Part shown: positions 7,463 through 14,882 of the stretch, in pieces
How the letters are laid out: every line of letters begins with the position of its first letter
Numbering within the stretch: the stretch's first letter is position 1
NCBI RefSeq assembly: GCF_026008495.1
Contig: NZ_BQUN01000038.1
Location: forward strand, 1 to 49,434
Source of the DNA: Streptomyces sp. A012304
Lineage (GTDB): Bacteria; Actinomycetota; Actinomycetes; Streptomycetales; Streptomycetaceae
Direction: 5' to 3'
Length of the DNA: 49,434 nucleotides
Position numbers and translations under genes: made by a program
Notes under the pieces: model-generated
Seen by the model: the letters and a program-made list of their open reading frames with translations, nothing else
The model's database searches: none
Told to the model about the DNA's origin: nothing

Positions 7463-7585
7463 ATGCAGCGTACCGACCAACCGCAAGCACGGCCCACCCC
7501 CACGCAACCCGAGCCCGAGCGTGCCCCGCTGCCGCAACCGCTCCTCGACCTCATCGAGAAGATCAGCACGGCGCTCCGCCAATGA
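7463..7585 (+). CDS. Small Pro/Gln-rich protein, first gene of transfer module (40 aa)
   Basis: ATG 7463 follows AGGAGAG. The first half is Pro/Gln/Thr-rich and disordered; the second half is one amphipathic helix (LLDLIEKISTALRQ). ATGA overlap with the next gene. Such mini-proteins head the spd gene clusters of actinomycete conjugative elements; role unknown. Confidence 0.5.
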   Translation: MQRTDQPQARPTPTQPEPERAPLPQPLLDLIEKISTALRQ

Positions 7586-7683
7586 GCCGGCCGCCCGGCC
7601 GTACCGCGACCCGCACCCTCGCACTCGTCGCGCTGGCCGCCACCGTGCTTGCGCTCGCCGTCGCCGTCTACGGCACCCACTGA
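7582..7683 (+). CDS. 33-residue single-span membrane peptide
   Basis: ATG 7582 overlaps the previous stop. A basic start (SRPPGRTATR) leads into one membrane helix (LALVALAATVLALAVAVY). Small Spd-like membrane peptides of this kind accompany TraB in Streptomyces conjugation and are thought to help plasmid spread along hyphae. Assignment is by context. Confidence 0.5.
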   Translation: MSRPPGRTATRTLALVALAATVLALAVAVYGTH

Positions 7684-7746
7684 CCGCCGCGCTCTCGGTA
7701 CATCCCCCAGCCGAGAGCGCGGCACCCACCCCGAGAGGAGCCCCGC

Positions 7747-8046
7747 GTGGGCCTGTTCAGCCGCAAGAGCCGCAACGACGACGGCATGTCCGACGCCGAC
7801 ATGCACCGGATGATCCGCGAGGACCAGCAACGCCGCGAACAGACCGCCGAAGCGGCCGCCCGCGACGCCGCCGCCCGCGAAACCAAGTGGAGCCGCATCG
7901 TCCAAGGCCACACCAGGCGCGGCGAGGACGACTCCCGCCGCGACTACGCCATCCGCCAACACCAGCAGGCCAAGACGGACCGCGCCGCGGCGGAGACGGA
8001 GATGCTCAAGGCCAAGTCGATCCTGTCCGACTACCGCCGCCGCTGA
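7747..8046 (+). CDS. Charged coiled-coil protein of transfer module
   Basis: 99 residues from GTG 7747, with GAGAGGAG upstream. It begins GLFSRKSRNDDG, then is almost all charged helix rich in Arg, Glu, Asp and Ala (HRMIREDQQRREQTAEAAAR). Similar charged proteins stand before spd genes in integrative conjugative elements of Streptomyces. Biochemical role unknown. Confidence 0.6.
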   Translation: MGLFSRKSRNDDGMSDADMHRMIREDQQRREQTAEAAARDAAARETKWSRIVQGHTRRGEDDSRRDYAIRQHQQAKTDRAAAETEMLKAKSILSDYRRR

Positions 8047-8127
8047 CCGGCTGTCCGATCCGCCGGACACCACGCCGGCGGTGAGGAGAACCGCGCCAGC
8101 CCGCCACCCCCACCCGGGAGACCCGCC

Positions 8128-8373
8128 ATGGCACGCCGCCACGACCGCATCCTCCACCGCCTCCTCTACGCCACCCTCATCATCCTCGCCCTGATGCACC
8201 CGGACACGGCCGGCCACGTCGCCCAGCTCGCCGCGACCGTCCTCCTCACCACCGTCGCCGGCATCGCCCAGGCCGCCGCCGCCCAGCCCGAAGCCGCGCT
8301 CCTCACCGCCGGCGGCATCTGGATCGCCCACCAGATCCGCACCCACCGACCCACCGCACGCGTCACCCACTGA
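8128..8373 (+). CDS. SpdD-like small membrane protein
   Basis: 81 residues from ATG 8128 with GGGAGA upstream. Basic start (ARRHDRILHR), then two hydrophobic stretches (about residues 12-45 and 55-70) and a basic tail. Small two-helix membrane proteins in this place, between a charged protein and SpdB, are usually called SpdD or mobile-element transfer proteins. Likely acts in intramycelial spread. Confidence 0.55.
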   Translation: MARRHDRILHRLLYATLIILALMHPDTAGHVAQLAATVLLTTVAGIAQAAAAQPEAALLTAGGIWIAHQIRTHRPTARVTH

Positions 8374-8393
8374 GCCGTCTGGAGGCACTCGTC

Positions 8394-9344
8394 ATGGCCC
8401 GCCCGTTCCGCCGCGCGACCCGCACCGTCAACGAGGTGGTGAACGGCGTGCCCGTCGCCTACGACGTCCCCGACACCACCCCGCCCCCGCCGCGGCTCCC
8501 CTTCAACCTCGACAGCCTGCTGCGCCGCGCCCTGTTCACCCTCGCCATCGTCATGACCATCGGCGCCATCATCTGGGGCACCGTCGCCATCGGCAGCATG
8601 CTCACCCTCCTCGCCCCCGCCTGGGCCGCCTACCTCGTCGCCGGAGTTTTCGACGCCGGATGGGCCGCCTGCCTCATCGCCGAATGGATCCTCCGCTACG
8701 ACAGCAAACGAGCCGAAACCCCGAGGAACGCGGGCGTCGCGATGCTCGTCGTGTCCATGGCCGCGATCATCACCCACGGTGCACTCGCCGGCTCGTGGGG
8801 CTGGATCGTCGGGATCGTCGGCGCCCTGGTCTCCGCCGCGGCGAAGGGCGTGTGGGCGATCGGCATGCACACGATCCGGATCAAGCTCGACCCCAAGTAC
8901 GAGGCGTACCTGCGGGCCCGGCAGCAGCAGACCGGCACCGAACTCGCTCTCGCCCTCGGCGACCGGGACCAGGCCCTCACCGAGGACCGGACCGTGAAGC
9001 TGCGCCTCGCCCTCGAAGCCCGGCGTGGCGGTCCGGAAACCACGGTGGACCAATTCGTAGTCCAGCCCGAGGCCACACCGGTTCAGGCCGCTGACCAGGC
9101 CGTGAACCAGATCGAGAGCAGCCCCGAACCGGCCCTGTCCCCGGTTCAGCCCACCGTCCAGGCCGCGAACCGGACCGCGGACCGCCCGGTCCAGCCCGAC
9201 GACCAGGTCGCTGAACTCCTGCGCCGTCTCAAGCTCGGCGAGCAGATCACCAAGCAGGACGCCGCCGACATCCTCGGCGTCCCCCCGTCCACCGCGTACC
9301 GGCGACTGACCGCCGCCAAGGACCAGCTCCGCCAGTACAACTGA
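8394..9344 (+). CDS. SpdB-like transfer membrane protein (DUF2637-type) with C-terminal HTH
   Basis: 316 residues; ATG 8394 follows GGAGG. Residues about 40-165 contain four hydrophobic segments, then a charged helix (EAYLRARQQQTGTELALALG). A long Gln/Pro/Ala-rich linker follows, and the last 50 residues form a helix-turn-helix (ITKQDAADILGVPPSTAYRR). This layout matches SpdB/DUF2637 proteins of Streptomyces plasmids and integrative elements, membrane partners of TraB needed for plasmid spreading. The C-terminal HTH could anchor the protein to element DNA. GGACC/GGTCC sites are unusually dense in the linker. Confidence 0.75.
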   Translation: MARPFRRATRTVNEVVNGVPVAYDVPDTTPPPPRLPFNLDSLLRRALFTLAIVMTIGAIIWGTVAIGSMLTLLAPAWAAYLVAGVFDAGWAACLIAEWILRYDSKRAETPRNAGVAMLVVSMAAIITHGALAGSWGWIVGIVGALVSAAAKGVWAIGMHTIRIKLDPKYEAYLRARQQQTGTELALALGDRDQALTEDRTVKLRLALEARRGGPETTVDQFVVQPEATPVQAADQAVNQIESSPEPALSPVQPTVQAANRTADRPVQPDDQVAELLRRLKLGEQITKQDAADILGVPPSTAYRRLTAAKDQLRQYN

Positions 9345-9358
9345 CCGCCGCCCGCTCC

Positions 9359-9384
9359 GGCCCCCACCCCTGCCCGTGGGGGCC
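9359..9384 (+). terminator. 9-bp hairpin between spdB-like and traB-like genes
   Basis: Bases 9359-9367 pair with 9376-9384 across an 8-base loop. It lies 15 bases after the spdB-like stop and 22 bases before the next start, so it may attenuate translocase expression. Confidence 0.5.
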
Positions 9385-9406
9385 GCGCCGTCTCCGGAGC
9401 CACAGC

Positions 9407-11164
9407 GTGAAGATCACCCGCACCGACATCGCCGCCGCCGTCGCGCTGCCCAGCCTCGTATCCGGCGCCGCCCTCCTCGCCGACTGGCAATACGGCCAGC
9501 ACGCCACCGCCGTCGAAACCATCACCGCCATCGCCGCAGGCAAGCTGGCCGCCGTCTCCTTCGCCCGCAAGTGGTCCCCGTCCCTGTCCTGGGGCGCCGG
9601 CGCCGCCGCAGCCGCCTTCACCCAGGCCGCCATCACCGGCGCCGCGGGCGGAGGCCCGGCGTTCTACTCGTGGCTCGTCTCCGTCGCCCTCGCCGCTGCG
9701 GCTCGCGGCGCGTACCGGCACCACACCCGCCACGACGATCTGAAGGTGGAGCAGGAGTCCGTCAAGCTTCAGACGGCGTTGATCCGGCAGCAGATGGCCG
9801 CGCACCAGCTCGCCGTGCGGACCGCGCCCGAACCGGTCCAGTCCGGACCGAACCTGACCGGGCGGACCGTCGAGGAAACCAAGCTGCGGACCGTGGTCCA
9901 CGAACTGTTCACCGCCGAACTCCCGGGCTGCACCGTGGAACGGACCAAGACCGGCTGGACCGCAGTCCTCGACCTGCCCGTGAACCTGGACCGGGACCGG
10001 CTCCGGGCCGCGTGGCCCAAGGTCGCCTCCGGAATGGGCGTGGCCGGGGAGTTCGTCCTCGACGACGGGGCGCTCACGAACCAGCTCATCGCCCGGTTCA
10101 TCGACGGCGACCCGCTCAGCGCGGTCGTGCCCTACCAGTGGGCCAGCGCCACCCGGTTCACCGACCCGGTCCTCCTCGGCGTGGACCGGTTCCTGAACCC
10201 GGTCTGGCTCGACATGGCCTACAACCACACCCTGGTCGCGGGGTCCAGCAAGTTCGGGAAGTCCACGCTGGTCCGGTCCATCGCGGTCCAGCTCGCGGAC
10301 CGGCCCGACACCATCCTCTACGGCATGGACCTCAAGCCCGGCGCGCCCGAGTTGACGCCGATGGCGCCGATCCTGCAGGACGTCGCCGAGACCCCCGAGC
10401 AGGCCCACGCCCTCCTCGACTGGCTCAAAGCCGAGCTGGGCGAGCGCGGCGAGATCCTCGCCTCCGCAGGCGACCAGGAATGGGACCCCGAGAAGCACGG
10501 ACGCCCCGCGATCTGGGTCATCGAGGACGAGTTGGCGGAGCTGGTCCGGCAGGGCGACGTCGGACAGTGGAAGAAAGACCCCGCGTCGAAGAAGCAGGAG
10601 TCCCTGCTGGCGTTGATGCGGTTCGCCGGCATGCACTTCCTGTCCGCCACCCAGCAGCCCTCCCGCAAGGTGTTCGGCGGGACGACCGACGCGCGCGGCA
10701 ACTACGCGAACCGGCTGTCCACCCGCATGAACGACGCGGACCACCGCCGGTTCATCTTCGGCAACACCCCAGGCTGGGAACCCGGCAAGTTGGACCAGCC
10801 CGGCAAGTTCCTCCTCCAGTCCCCGGTCCACCAGCAGCCCGCCCCCTATAAGGGCATGTGGCTGACCGGGGACGAGTTCCGGGCCGAGGTCGCCCGGATC
10901 GGCGCAACCACCGTCCGCGCACCGGTCGGGAAGCGGCTGATCCTCCCGGTCCCCGGGGCCAGCAATCAGGAGAAGGTGCGGAACGCGCTGACGAAGTACG
11001 GGAACGCCACCCGCCGTGAGCTGGAGCAGGCGACCGGGCTGGAGGAGCGGCAGGTCCTGAAAGCGATAGAGGGCCTCAAGCCGGAGGTCGAACGCACCGA
11101 CGCCGGCACCTGGCGTCTGGTGCCCTCGGAGGCGTGGGAAGCGCAGGCAGTGTCCGTGCCCTGA
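9407..11164 (+). CDS. traB: FtsK/SpoIIIE-family DNA translocase, TraB type
   Basis: 585 residues from GTG 9407. The N-terminal ~110 residues contain two or three hydrophobic spans. The ATPase domain follows: Walker A GSSKFGKST at about 279-287 and Walker B IWVIEDELAEL near 369-379. A conserved STRMNDADHRRFIFG segment comes later, and the C-terminus (about 520-575) is a winged helix (RRELEQATGLEERQVLKAIE). In Streptomyces, one TraB-type hexamer moves double-stranded DNA between cells, with the winged helix choosing the clt site. The preceding spd-like genes make conjugal transfer a better guess than chromosome partition. Phage roles such as DNA segregation cannot be excluded. Confidence 0.85.
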   Translation: MKITRTDIAAAVALPSLVSGAALLADWQYGQHATAVETITAIAAGKLAAVSFARKWSPSLSWGAGAAAAAFTQAAITGAAGGGPAFYSWLVSVALAAAARGAYRHHTRHDDLKVEQESVKLQTALIRQQMAAHQLAVRTAPEPVQSGPNLTGRTVEETKLRTVVHELFTAELPGCTVERTKTGWTAVLDLPVNLDRDRLRAAWPKVASGMGVAGEFVLDDGALTNQLIARFIDGDPLSAVVPYQWASATRFTDPVLLGVDRFLNPVWLDMAYNHTLVAGSSKFGKSTLVRSIAVQLADRPDTILYGMDLKPGAPELTPMAPILQDVAETPEQAHALLDWLKAELGERGEILASAGDQEWDPEKHGRPAIWVIEDELAELVRQGDVGQWKKDPASKKQESLLALMRFAGMHFLSATQQPSRKVFGGTTDARGNYANRLSTRMNDADHRRFIFGNTPGWEPGKLDQPGKFLLQSPVHQQPAPYKGMWLTGDEFRAEVARIGATTVRAPVGKRLILPVPGASNQEKVRNALTKYGNATRRELEQATGLEERQVLKAIEGLKPEVERTDAGTWRLVPSEAWEAQAVSVP

Positions 11165-11322
11165 ACGGGCCGAGTTCGCAGGTCAGACGGCCCTCAATCA
11201 GGTCCCCTGCCCCCTTCCCCGGTGCGCGCGGACAGCGTCGTCGGGGGAGGGGTCTCGGCTTCTCTGGCGACCCCTCAGGGGACCGTTTGACAGGGCTGGG
11301 AGACTGGCTGTGTCGAGTGCCG

Positions 11323-11355
11323 GGCCCTCACCGCAACCCCCCGTCGGTGAGGGCC
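11323..11355. terminator. Bidirectional 11-bp terminator hairpin
   Basis: Bases 11323-11333 pair perfectly with 11345-11355 around an 11-base loop. It lies between the rightward translocase gene and a converging leftward small gene, so it can serve both strands. Confidence 0.7.
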
Positions 11356-11537
11356 TACTCGTGTCCGGCCACCGGCTCAGGCTGCGGCGCGGGAACAGCG
11401 CGGGCAGTCCAGCCGCGACCGACCGCCGCGGACGGGCGCATCGTGGGGACGGCGCCGAGCAGCTGGCAGAGGCGGTCGAGTTCCCGCTGGCAGATCTCCC
11501 GCGTGCCGCCGCGCACCATGTACACCACGTCGTCCAT
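11355..11537 (-). CDS. Small unknown protein (60 aa)
   Basis: Leftward frame from ATG 11537: DDVVYMVRGGTREICQRELD, followed by LCQLLGAVPTMRP and a Pro/Ala-rich tail. The ribosome site is weak, but the stop abuts a terminator, the next gene upstream is on the same strand, and the N-terminal half is protein-like. Function unknown. Confidence 0.4.
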   Translation of the reverse strand: MDDVVYMVRGGTREICQRELDRLCQLLGAVPTMRPSAAVGRGWTARAVPAPQPEPVAGHE

Positions 11538-11571
11538 GAACGGCAGTGTGACGCCCCCGGGTTGAGGCCCG

Positions 11572-12039
11572 CTACCCGTTCTTCGCTTCGTCCGTCTCCA
11601 GCGTCAACGGGAGCTGCGCCCCGCCCGTCATGATGGTGCGCGCATCGTCCGGGCACGGAGACCCGGAGATGCCGGCGTTTTCGTCGCCGAGGCACTCGTG
11701 TTCGGTGTACGCGTCCACCGACTTGTTGATCTCGGTGATCTTCTCCACCGTGCGCGGGTAGGCGTCTTGGCCGCCCGCCTCGTCGATGGCCTGCTCAAGG
11801 TCGGTGACGACGATGGCGATGTTGGTGAGGTGTTCGGCGCAGGCCTGGTCCCCGACCTGATTGCAGACGGCGGTCTCTGCGGTGGTCGCTTCCTGGAGCT
11901 TCGGGCCCCATTCGGCGGCGAGGCCGGCCGGACTGCTGGACGAGCTGCTTGCGGTGTCCGGGTCGTCGCTGCTGCTGGTGCATGCGGTGGCGGCGAGCAG
12001 GAGTGCGGCCAGGACGGCGACGCGGGTGTGTCTGTGCAT
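11572..12039 (-). CDS. Secreted lipoprotein of unknown function
   Basis: 155 residues from ATG 12039, preceded by a GGGGGG ribosome site. Signal peptide RHTRVAVLAALLLAATAC, with the lipid-modified Cys at about residue 20, then a Ser/Asp-rich linker (TSSSDDPDTASSSSSS). The mature part is helical with three further Cys residues that may form disulfides. Displayed on the outer face of the membrane. In temperate phages, such lipoproteins sometimes block superinfection; that role here is only a suggestion. Confidence 0.75.
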   Translation of the reverse strand: MHRHTRVAVLAALLLAATACTSSSDDPDTASSSSSSPAGLAAEWGPKLQEATTAETAVCNQVGDQACAEHLTNIAIVVTDLEQAIDEAGGQDAYPRTVEKITEINKSVDAYTEHECLGDENAGISGSPCPDDARTIMTGGAQLPLTLETDEAKNG

Positions 12040-12102
12040 GGTGGTACCCCCCTTGGTGATGCCGGTGAGGGTAGATCACAGGCAGGGTGGGGGGTTAGGG
12101 GT

Positions 12103-12156
12103 TCGCGGGGATTCACCCCGCGAGAGCGGCCCCGCACCGGAGTCCGGGCGGGGCCG
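12103..12156 (-). terminator. Two tandem hairpins ending the leftward regulator operon
   Basis: The first stem is 8 bp (12103-12110 with 12116-12123); the second is 9 bp (12127-12135 with 12148-12156), with a small CCGG/CCGG stem in its loop. They follow the stop of the leftward XRE gene by 17 bases. Confidence 0.65.
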
Positions 12157-12172
12157 TCGTCATGCGGTGGGC

Positions 12173-12511
12173 TCAGGCTCCGCGCGCGGGCAGTCCGGTG
12201 GTTTCGCACTTCATGCAGATGAATCCGGGCGGCGGCGCGCCGTGGCAGTTCTGGCATTCCGCAGGCGGTTCCATCAACTGCTCGGGGCTGAGGCCGAATA
12301 CCGCTGCGAGCGCCATGAGGTCGTCAACATCAACGCGGCGCTCCCCGCGCTCCAGTCGGCTCAGACCGAGAACGGGGATTGAGCGGCCCTCTTTCGCAAG
12401 GCGCTCGGAGAGTTCCACGTAAGACCATCGGCGATCCTCGCGGAGGCGCCGCACGGTGCGCCGCACGTTGTGCCCAGCGGGGCCGAGCGGGTTCTTCGCC
12501 ACCTCGCTCAT
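12173..12511 (-). CDS. XRE-family helix-turn-helix regulator with zinc-knuckle tail
   Basis: 112 residues from ATG 12511 (GAGGAG upstream). The XRE domain spans about residues 10-75: VRRTVRRLREDRRWSYVELS, then LGLSRLERGERRVDVDDLMALA. The last 35 residues carry CQNCHG and CMKC, a zinc ribbon. This class of regulator is very common in Streptomyces phages and plasmids. It is the last gene of a four-gene coupled leftward operon and may be the lysogeny repressor or a copy-control factor. Confidence 0.8.
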   Translation of the reverse strand: MSEVAKNPLGPAGHNVRRTVRRLREDRRWSYVELSERLAKEGRSIPVLGLSRLERGERRVDVDDLMALAAVFGLSPEQLMEPPAECQNCHGAPPPGFICMKCETTGLPARGA

Positions 12512-12759
12512 GTGGGCTCCTCGTCCGGGCGCACCGGGCGGTCGCCGTCGTGCTGGTAGCGCCATGGCGGCCCCTCAGAGCCCGGCGTCCGCCTCCCCAG
12601 CACGCCCCGCCCGTCCGCCCGCCGATAGACCAGCCTGCGCTTACCCATCTCATAGATCAGCCCGTCGTAGACGCGGGGCGGGTTCGCCGGATCGCCGGGG
12701 ATCACGATGAGCATGCCGTCGGCCGGGCCGCCAACGAGCTGAATGCCGACACTGTTCAC
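12508..12759 (-). CDS. Small unknown protein (83 aa)
   Basis: GTG 12759 overlaps the upstream stop (GTGA), and its own stop overlaps the XRE start. A beta-rich core (IQLVGGPADGMLIVIPGDP, then RRLVYRRADG) is followed by the tail RPVRPDEEPT. The tail's DNA, 12516-12535, is an exact copy of the 3' end of the neighbouring gene and supplies the next ribosome site. Function unknown. Confidence 0.65.
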   Translation of the reverse strand: MNSVGIQLVGGPADGMLIVIPGDPANPPRVYDGLIYEMGKRRLVYRRADGRGVLGRRTPGSEGPPWRYQHDGDRPVRPDEEPT

Positions 12760-13217
12760 ACCTGCTCCTCGTCCGGGCGCACCAGGCCCGCGCTCTCGGG
12801 GTGGGTGGTCATCCACTCGTCCACGTACTGATCGGCTTTCCCCTCCTTGTCCGCCTCCTCCATCGGCCAGCCGTTCAGTGCGCACAGTGCCTTCCACAAG
12901 CCGATGATCTCGCCGGTCAACTGGAGGCGCATCCAGAACGCTGCGTCGCCCGTTTCGGCCTGCATCGCGTGACGCTGCTCGTCTAGGCGGACGATCTCGC
13001 GGCAGATGGCATCCACGGCAGGCTGCTGCTCGGTCAGCAGCTTCGCGGCGTTCGCTTCTCCGACGAGCCGGGTCAGGGTTGGTGCTAGACCATTCCGTAG
13101 CGCATCACGTCCGATCTCTAGCGCCACTTCATCGCGGTGGGCGTCGATGAACGCGTTCTTCTCGGCCGTGGTGTAGTTGTCCCACAGGGCCCAGTAAAGG
13201 GCTTCACGGGCGCTCAT
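12756..13217 (-). CDS. Unknown helical protein (153 aa)
   Basis: ATG 13217 with GAGGAG upstream, overlapping the preceding stop (ATGA). Mostly alpha-helical and acidic, with Trp-rich start (REALYWALWDNYTTAEKN). It ends SAGLVRPDEEQV, sharing the RPDEE tail with its downstream neighbour. No domain recognised. Confidence 0.65.
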   Translation of the reverse strand: MSAREALYWALWDNYTTAEKNAFIDAHRDEVALEIGRDALRNGLAPTLTRLVGEANAAKLLTEQQPAVDAICREIVRLDEQRHAMQAETGDAAFWMRLQLTGEIIGLWKALCALNGWPMEEADKEGKADQYVDEWMTTHPESAGLVRPDEEQV

Positions 13218-13453
13218 GTGGTCTTCTCCTCGCTGCTCACCGGGTGCTCCTCGCTGATCGTCACGTCGAGGTGCTTCGCGATCTCCAACGCCAGCTTCTC
13301 CCGCAGCACTGCCTCGACTTGCTCGCGCCCGAGATCGGGCCGCATGTCGGTGAGGGAGTTGTCCCACATCTCGCGGGGCGCTTCGAGGAAGACGGTGCAG
13401 AGTTCCCCGTTGACGGTGGCCTCGGCACGCAACATCACCTGGTCGTTGTTCAT
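13214..13453 (-). CDS. Small unknown protein (79 aa)
   Basis: ATG 13453 with GAGGAGACC upstream. The N-terminal half looks like beta strands (VMLRAEATVNGELCTVFLEA), the second half is helical (LREKLALEIAKHL). Coupled to both neighbours through ATGA overlaps. Unknown function. Confidence 0.65.
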   Translation of the reverse strand: MNNDQVMLRAEATVNGELCTVFLEAPREMWDNSLTDMRPDLGREQVEAVLREKLALEIAKHLDVTISEEHPVSSEEKTT

Positions 13454-13680
13454 GTGCTGGTCTCCTCGTTGCTCTTCAGGTCGGTCCGCGCTCCCTGTCC
13501 GGGCCGCTGGAAGTCCAGGATCGTCTTCGGCTTCCACACCGGGGAGCGTCCGAAGACGTTGTCGGGCTCGGGGAGTTCGCGACGCCCGCGTGAGCGGTAG
13601 GTGCGGATGGTCTGGGGTGTGACGCCCCAGTGTTCGGCGACGTCGGCGACGGTCCAGTAGTCGGCGGTTGGGTCGGCCAT
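13450..13680 (-). CDS. Helix-turn-helix protein, MerR/excisionase type (76 aa)
   Basis: Start ATG 13680 follows GGGGGAG closely. The core YWTVADVAEHWGVTPQTIRT (about residues 8-28) plus the wing ending VWKPKTILDFQRPG is a winged HTH of the kind found in excisionases and small MerR-like repressors. An alternative ATG at 13749 would add 23 residues and would lie about where transcription should begin from the symmetric promoter, giving a leaderless mRNA. First gene of the leftward operon, so a strong candidate for the protein acting on the dyad 13753-13784. Confidence 0.75.
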   Translation of the reverse strand: MADPTADYWTVADVAEHWGVTPQTIRTYRSRGRRELPEPDNVFGRSPVWKPKTILDFQRPGQGARTDLKSNEETST

Positions 13681-13752
13681 GTCTCCCCCTGTTGTTGTGA
13701 CGTAGACAAAGTCTATCGCCGCACCCCCAGGGAACTTCGCTGTATTCATGTT

Positions 13753-13784
13753 GACAAGGTTAGTCGTGCGGCCCTAACCTTGTC
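13753..13784. promoter_or_regulatory. Symmetric divergent promoter/operator (11-bp perfect dyad)
   Basis: GACAAGGTTAG (13753-13763) is mirrored exactly by CTAACCTTGTC (13774-13784) across 10 bases. Each arm also holds promoter parts: TTGACA at 13751-13756 with TAACCT at 13775-13780 rightward, and TAGACA with TAACCT leftward, both with 18-base spacing. A regulator bound here would block both operons at once, like a lysogeny switch. A smaller palindrome, TAGACAAAGTCTA, lies about 50 bases to the left. Confidence 0.65.
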
Positions 13785-13815
13785 TATGTCAGCAAGACGA
13801 AGTCAGGGGGACCCG

Positions 13816-14205
13816 ATGAGGCACACCAAGAACGAGACCACCACCCAGACCCTCACCCGCCTCATCACCGCCCTCGACAAGCGCCAGCCGGTGACCATCA
13901 CCTACACCAAGGCCGACGGCACCGAGACCATCCGAACCATCGAGATCCACGACGTCATCGTCACCGCCGCCGGCGACATCGTCCTCCGCGCCGCCGACCG
14001 CGACACGGCGGAGATGCGCTCCTTCCGCGTCGACCGCATCCAGGCCTACACGATCCACCGCAGCGCCTACACCCTCGCCCGGCCCACCGCCGTCGACAAG
14101 CCGGCCCGCACCACCACCGGCCTCGCCACCGTCACCGTCCTCTACCCCGTCGACTGCCCCGCCATCGCCCGCGTCGAGCTCCTCGCCGACGCCCTCGCCG
14201 CCTAG
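13816..14205 (+). CDS. WYL-like small protein
   Basis: 129 residues from ATG 13816, with AGGGGGA upstream; an in-frame ATG at 13786 would give ten more residues on a leaderless message. Residues about 15-90 read RQPVTITYTKADGTETIRTI, then AAGDIVLRAADRDTAEMRSF and RVDRIQAYTIHRSAY, the beta-barrel plan of WYL domains, which sense ligands or nucleic acid in regulators. No HTH is fused. Divergent from the HTH gene, with which it shares the dyad promoter. Confidence 0.65.
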   Translation: MRHTKNETTTQTLTRLITALDKRQPVTITYTKADGTETIRTIEIHDVIVTAAGDIVLRAADRDTAEMRSFRVDRIQAYTIHRSAYTLARPTAVDKPARTTTGLATVTVLYPVDCPAIARVELLADALAA

Positions 14206-14213
14206 GAGCCCCT

Positions 14214-14465
14214 GTGTACCGCATCGCCATCGTCCGCAAGGGCCAGCCCGCCGACCGCCGTATCTGTGACGGTCGCGGTGAACTCCGCGACATCGTCTGG
14301 GAGGTGATCCGCGCCGAGGGCGCCACCATCACCGACGCCGACCACGCGCCGCTCATGGAACTCGCGGCAAACGCCCGCAACCTGGCCGACAACGAGGGAT
14401 TCGCCGCCCTGGAGTTCGGGAGCGCCGCGATCACCATCCGCCCCCACGCCGAAGCCGCCGCCTGA
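14214..14465 (+). CDS. Small unknown protein (83 aa)
   Basis: GTG 14214 with TAGGAG upstream. Starts with a beta strand (YRIAIVRKGQ), followed by a helix and a region MELAANARNLADNEGFAAL. Ends with a strand and polar tail. No family recognised. Same operon as the WYL-like gene. Confidence 0.6.
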   Translation: MYRIAIVRKGQPADRRICDGRGELRDIVWEVIRAEGATITDADHAPLMELAANARNLADNEGFAALEFGSAAITIRPHAEAAA

Positions 14466-14475
14466 GGAGTCCCCC

Positions 14476-14856
14476 ATGGCCCGCCGTACCGACCCCGTCT
14501 ACACGCTCCGCTGGGACACCGAGGACCGGGAGCGCACCATCACCGGCAGCAGCCGCCGCATCCACGCCCACACCGCGTTCGTGCACCGGCTCGGGCTGGC
14601 CGGCATGGCGTGGGACATCGCCGTCCATGACGAGTCGGGGACGGACGTGACGGCCCGGTTCTTCAACCACCTCGACCAGCAGACCGCCCAGCTCCCGCAG
14701 GTTGGCGACTTGGTGGAGGTCGTGTCCTCCGCGCACGCCGCCCCGGGTGTCGTCGGTCGGCTGCTGGCCGTCGACCCCGGCGACCCCATCGACCACTACA
14801 AGATCCAGGGTGTGACCGGCCCGCAGGACTGGGCCACCACCATCCGACCCGCCTGA
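14476..14856 (+). CDS. Unknown beta-rich protein (126 aa)
   Basis: ATG 14476 follows TGAGGAG. Alternating strands (VYTLRWDTEDRERTITGSS) and an SH3-like C-terminal half (QVGDLVEVVSSAHAAPGVVG). Probably a small globular protein; function unknown. Confidence 0.6.
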   Translation: MARRTDPVYTLRWDTEDRERTITGSSRRIHAHTAFVHRLGLAGMAWDIAVHDESGTDVTARFFNHLDQQTAQLPQVGDLVEVVSSAHAAPGVVGRLLAVDPGDPIDHYKIQGVTGPQDWATTIRPA

Positions 14857-14882
14857 CCCTCGCCGCCTAAAGGAGACCCGCC

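Noticed and set aside
9146..10831. 561-codon minus-strand frame opposite the translocase gene
   Set aside because: Mirror of the traB-like coding bias; it has no start signal and low-complexity composition.
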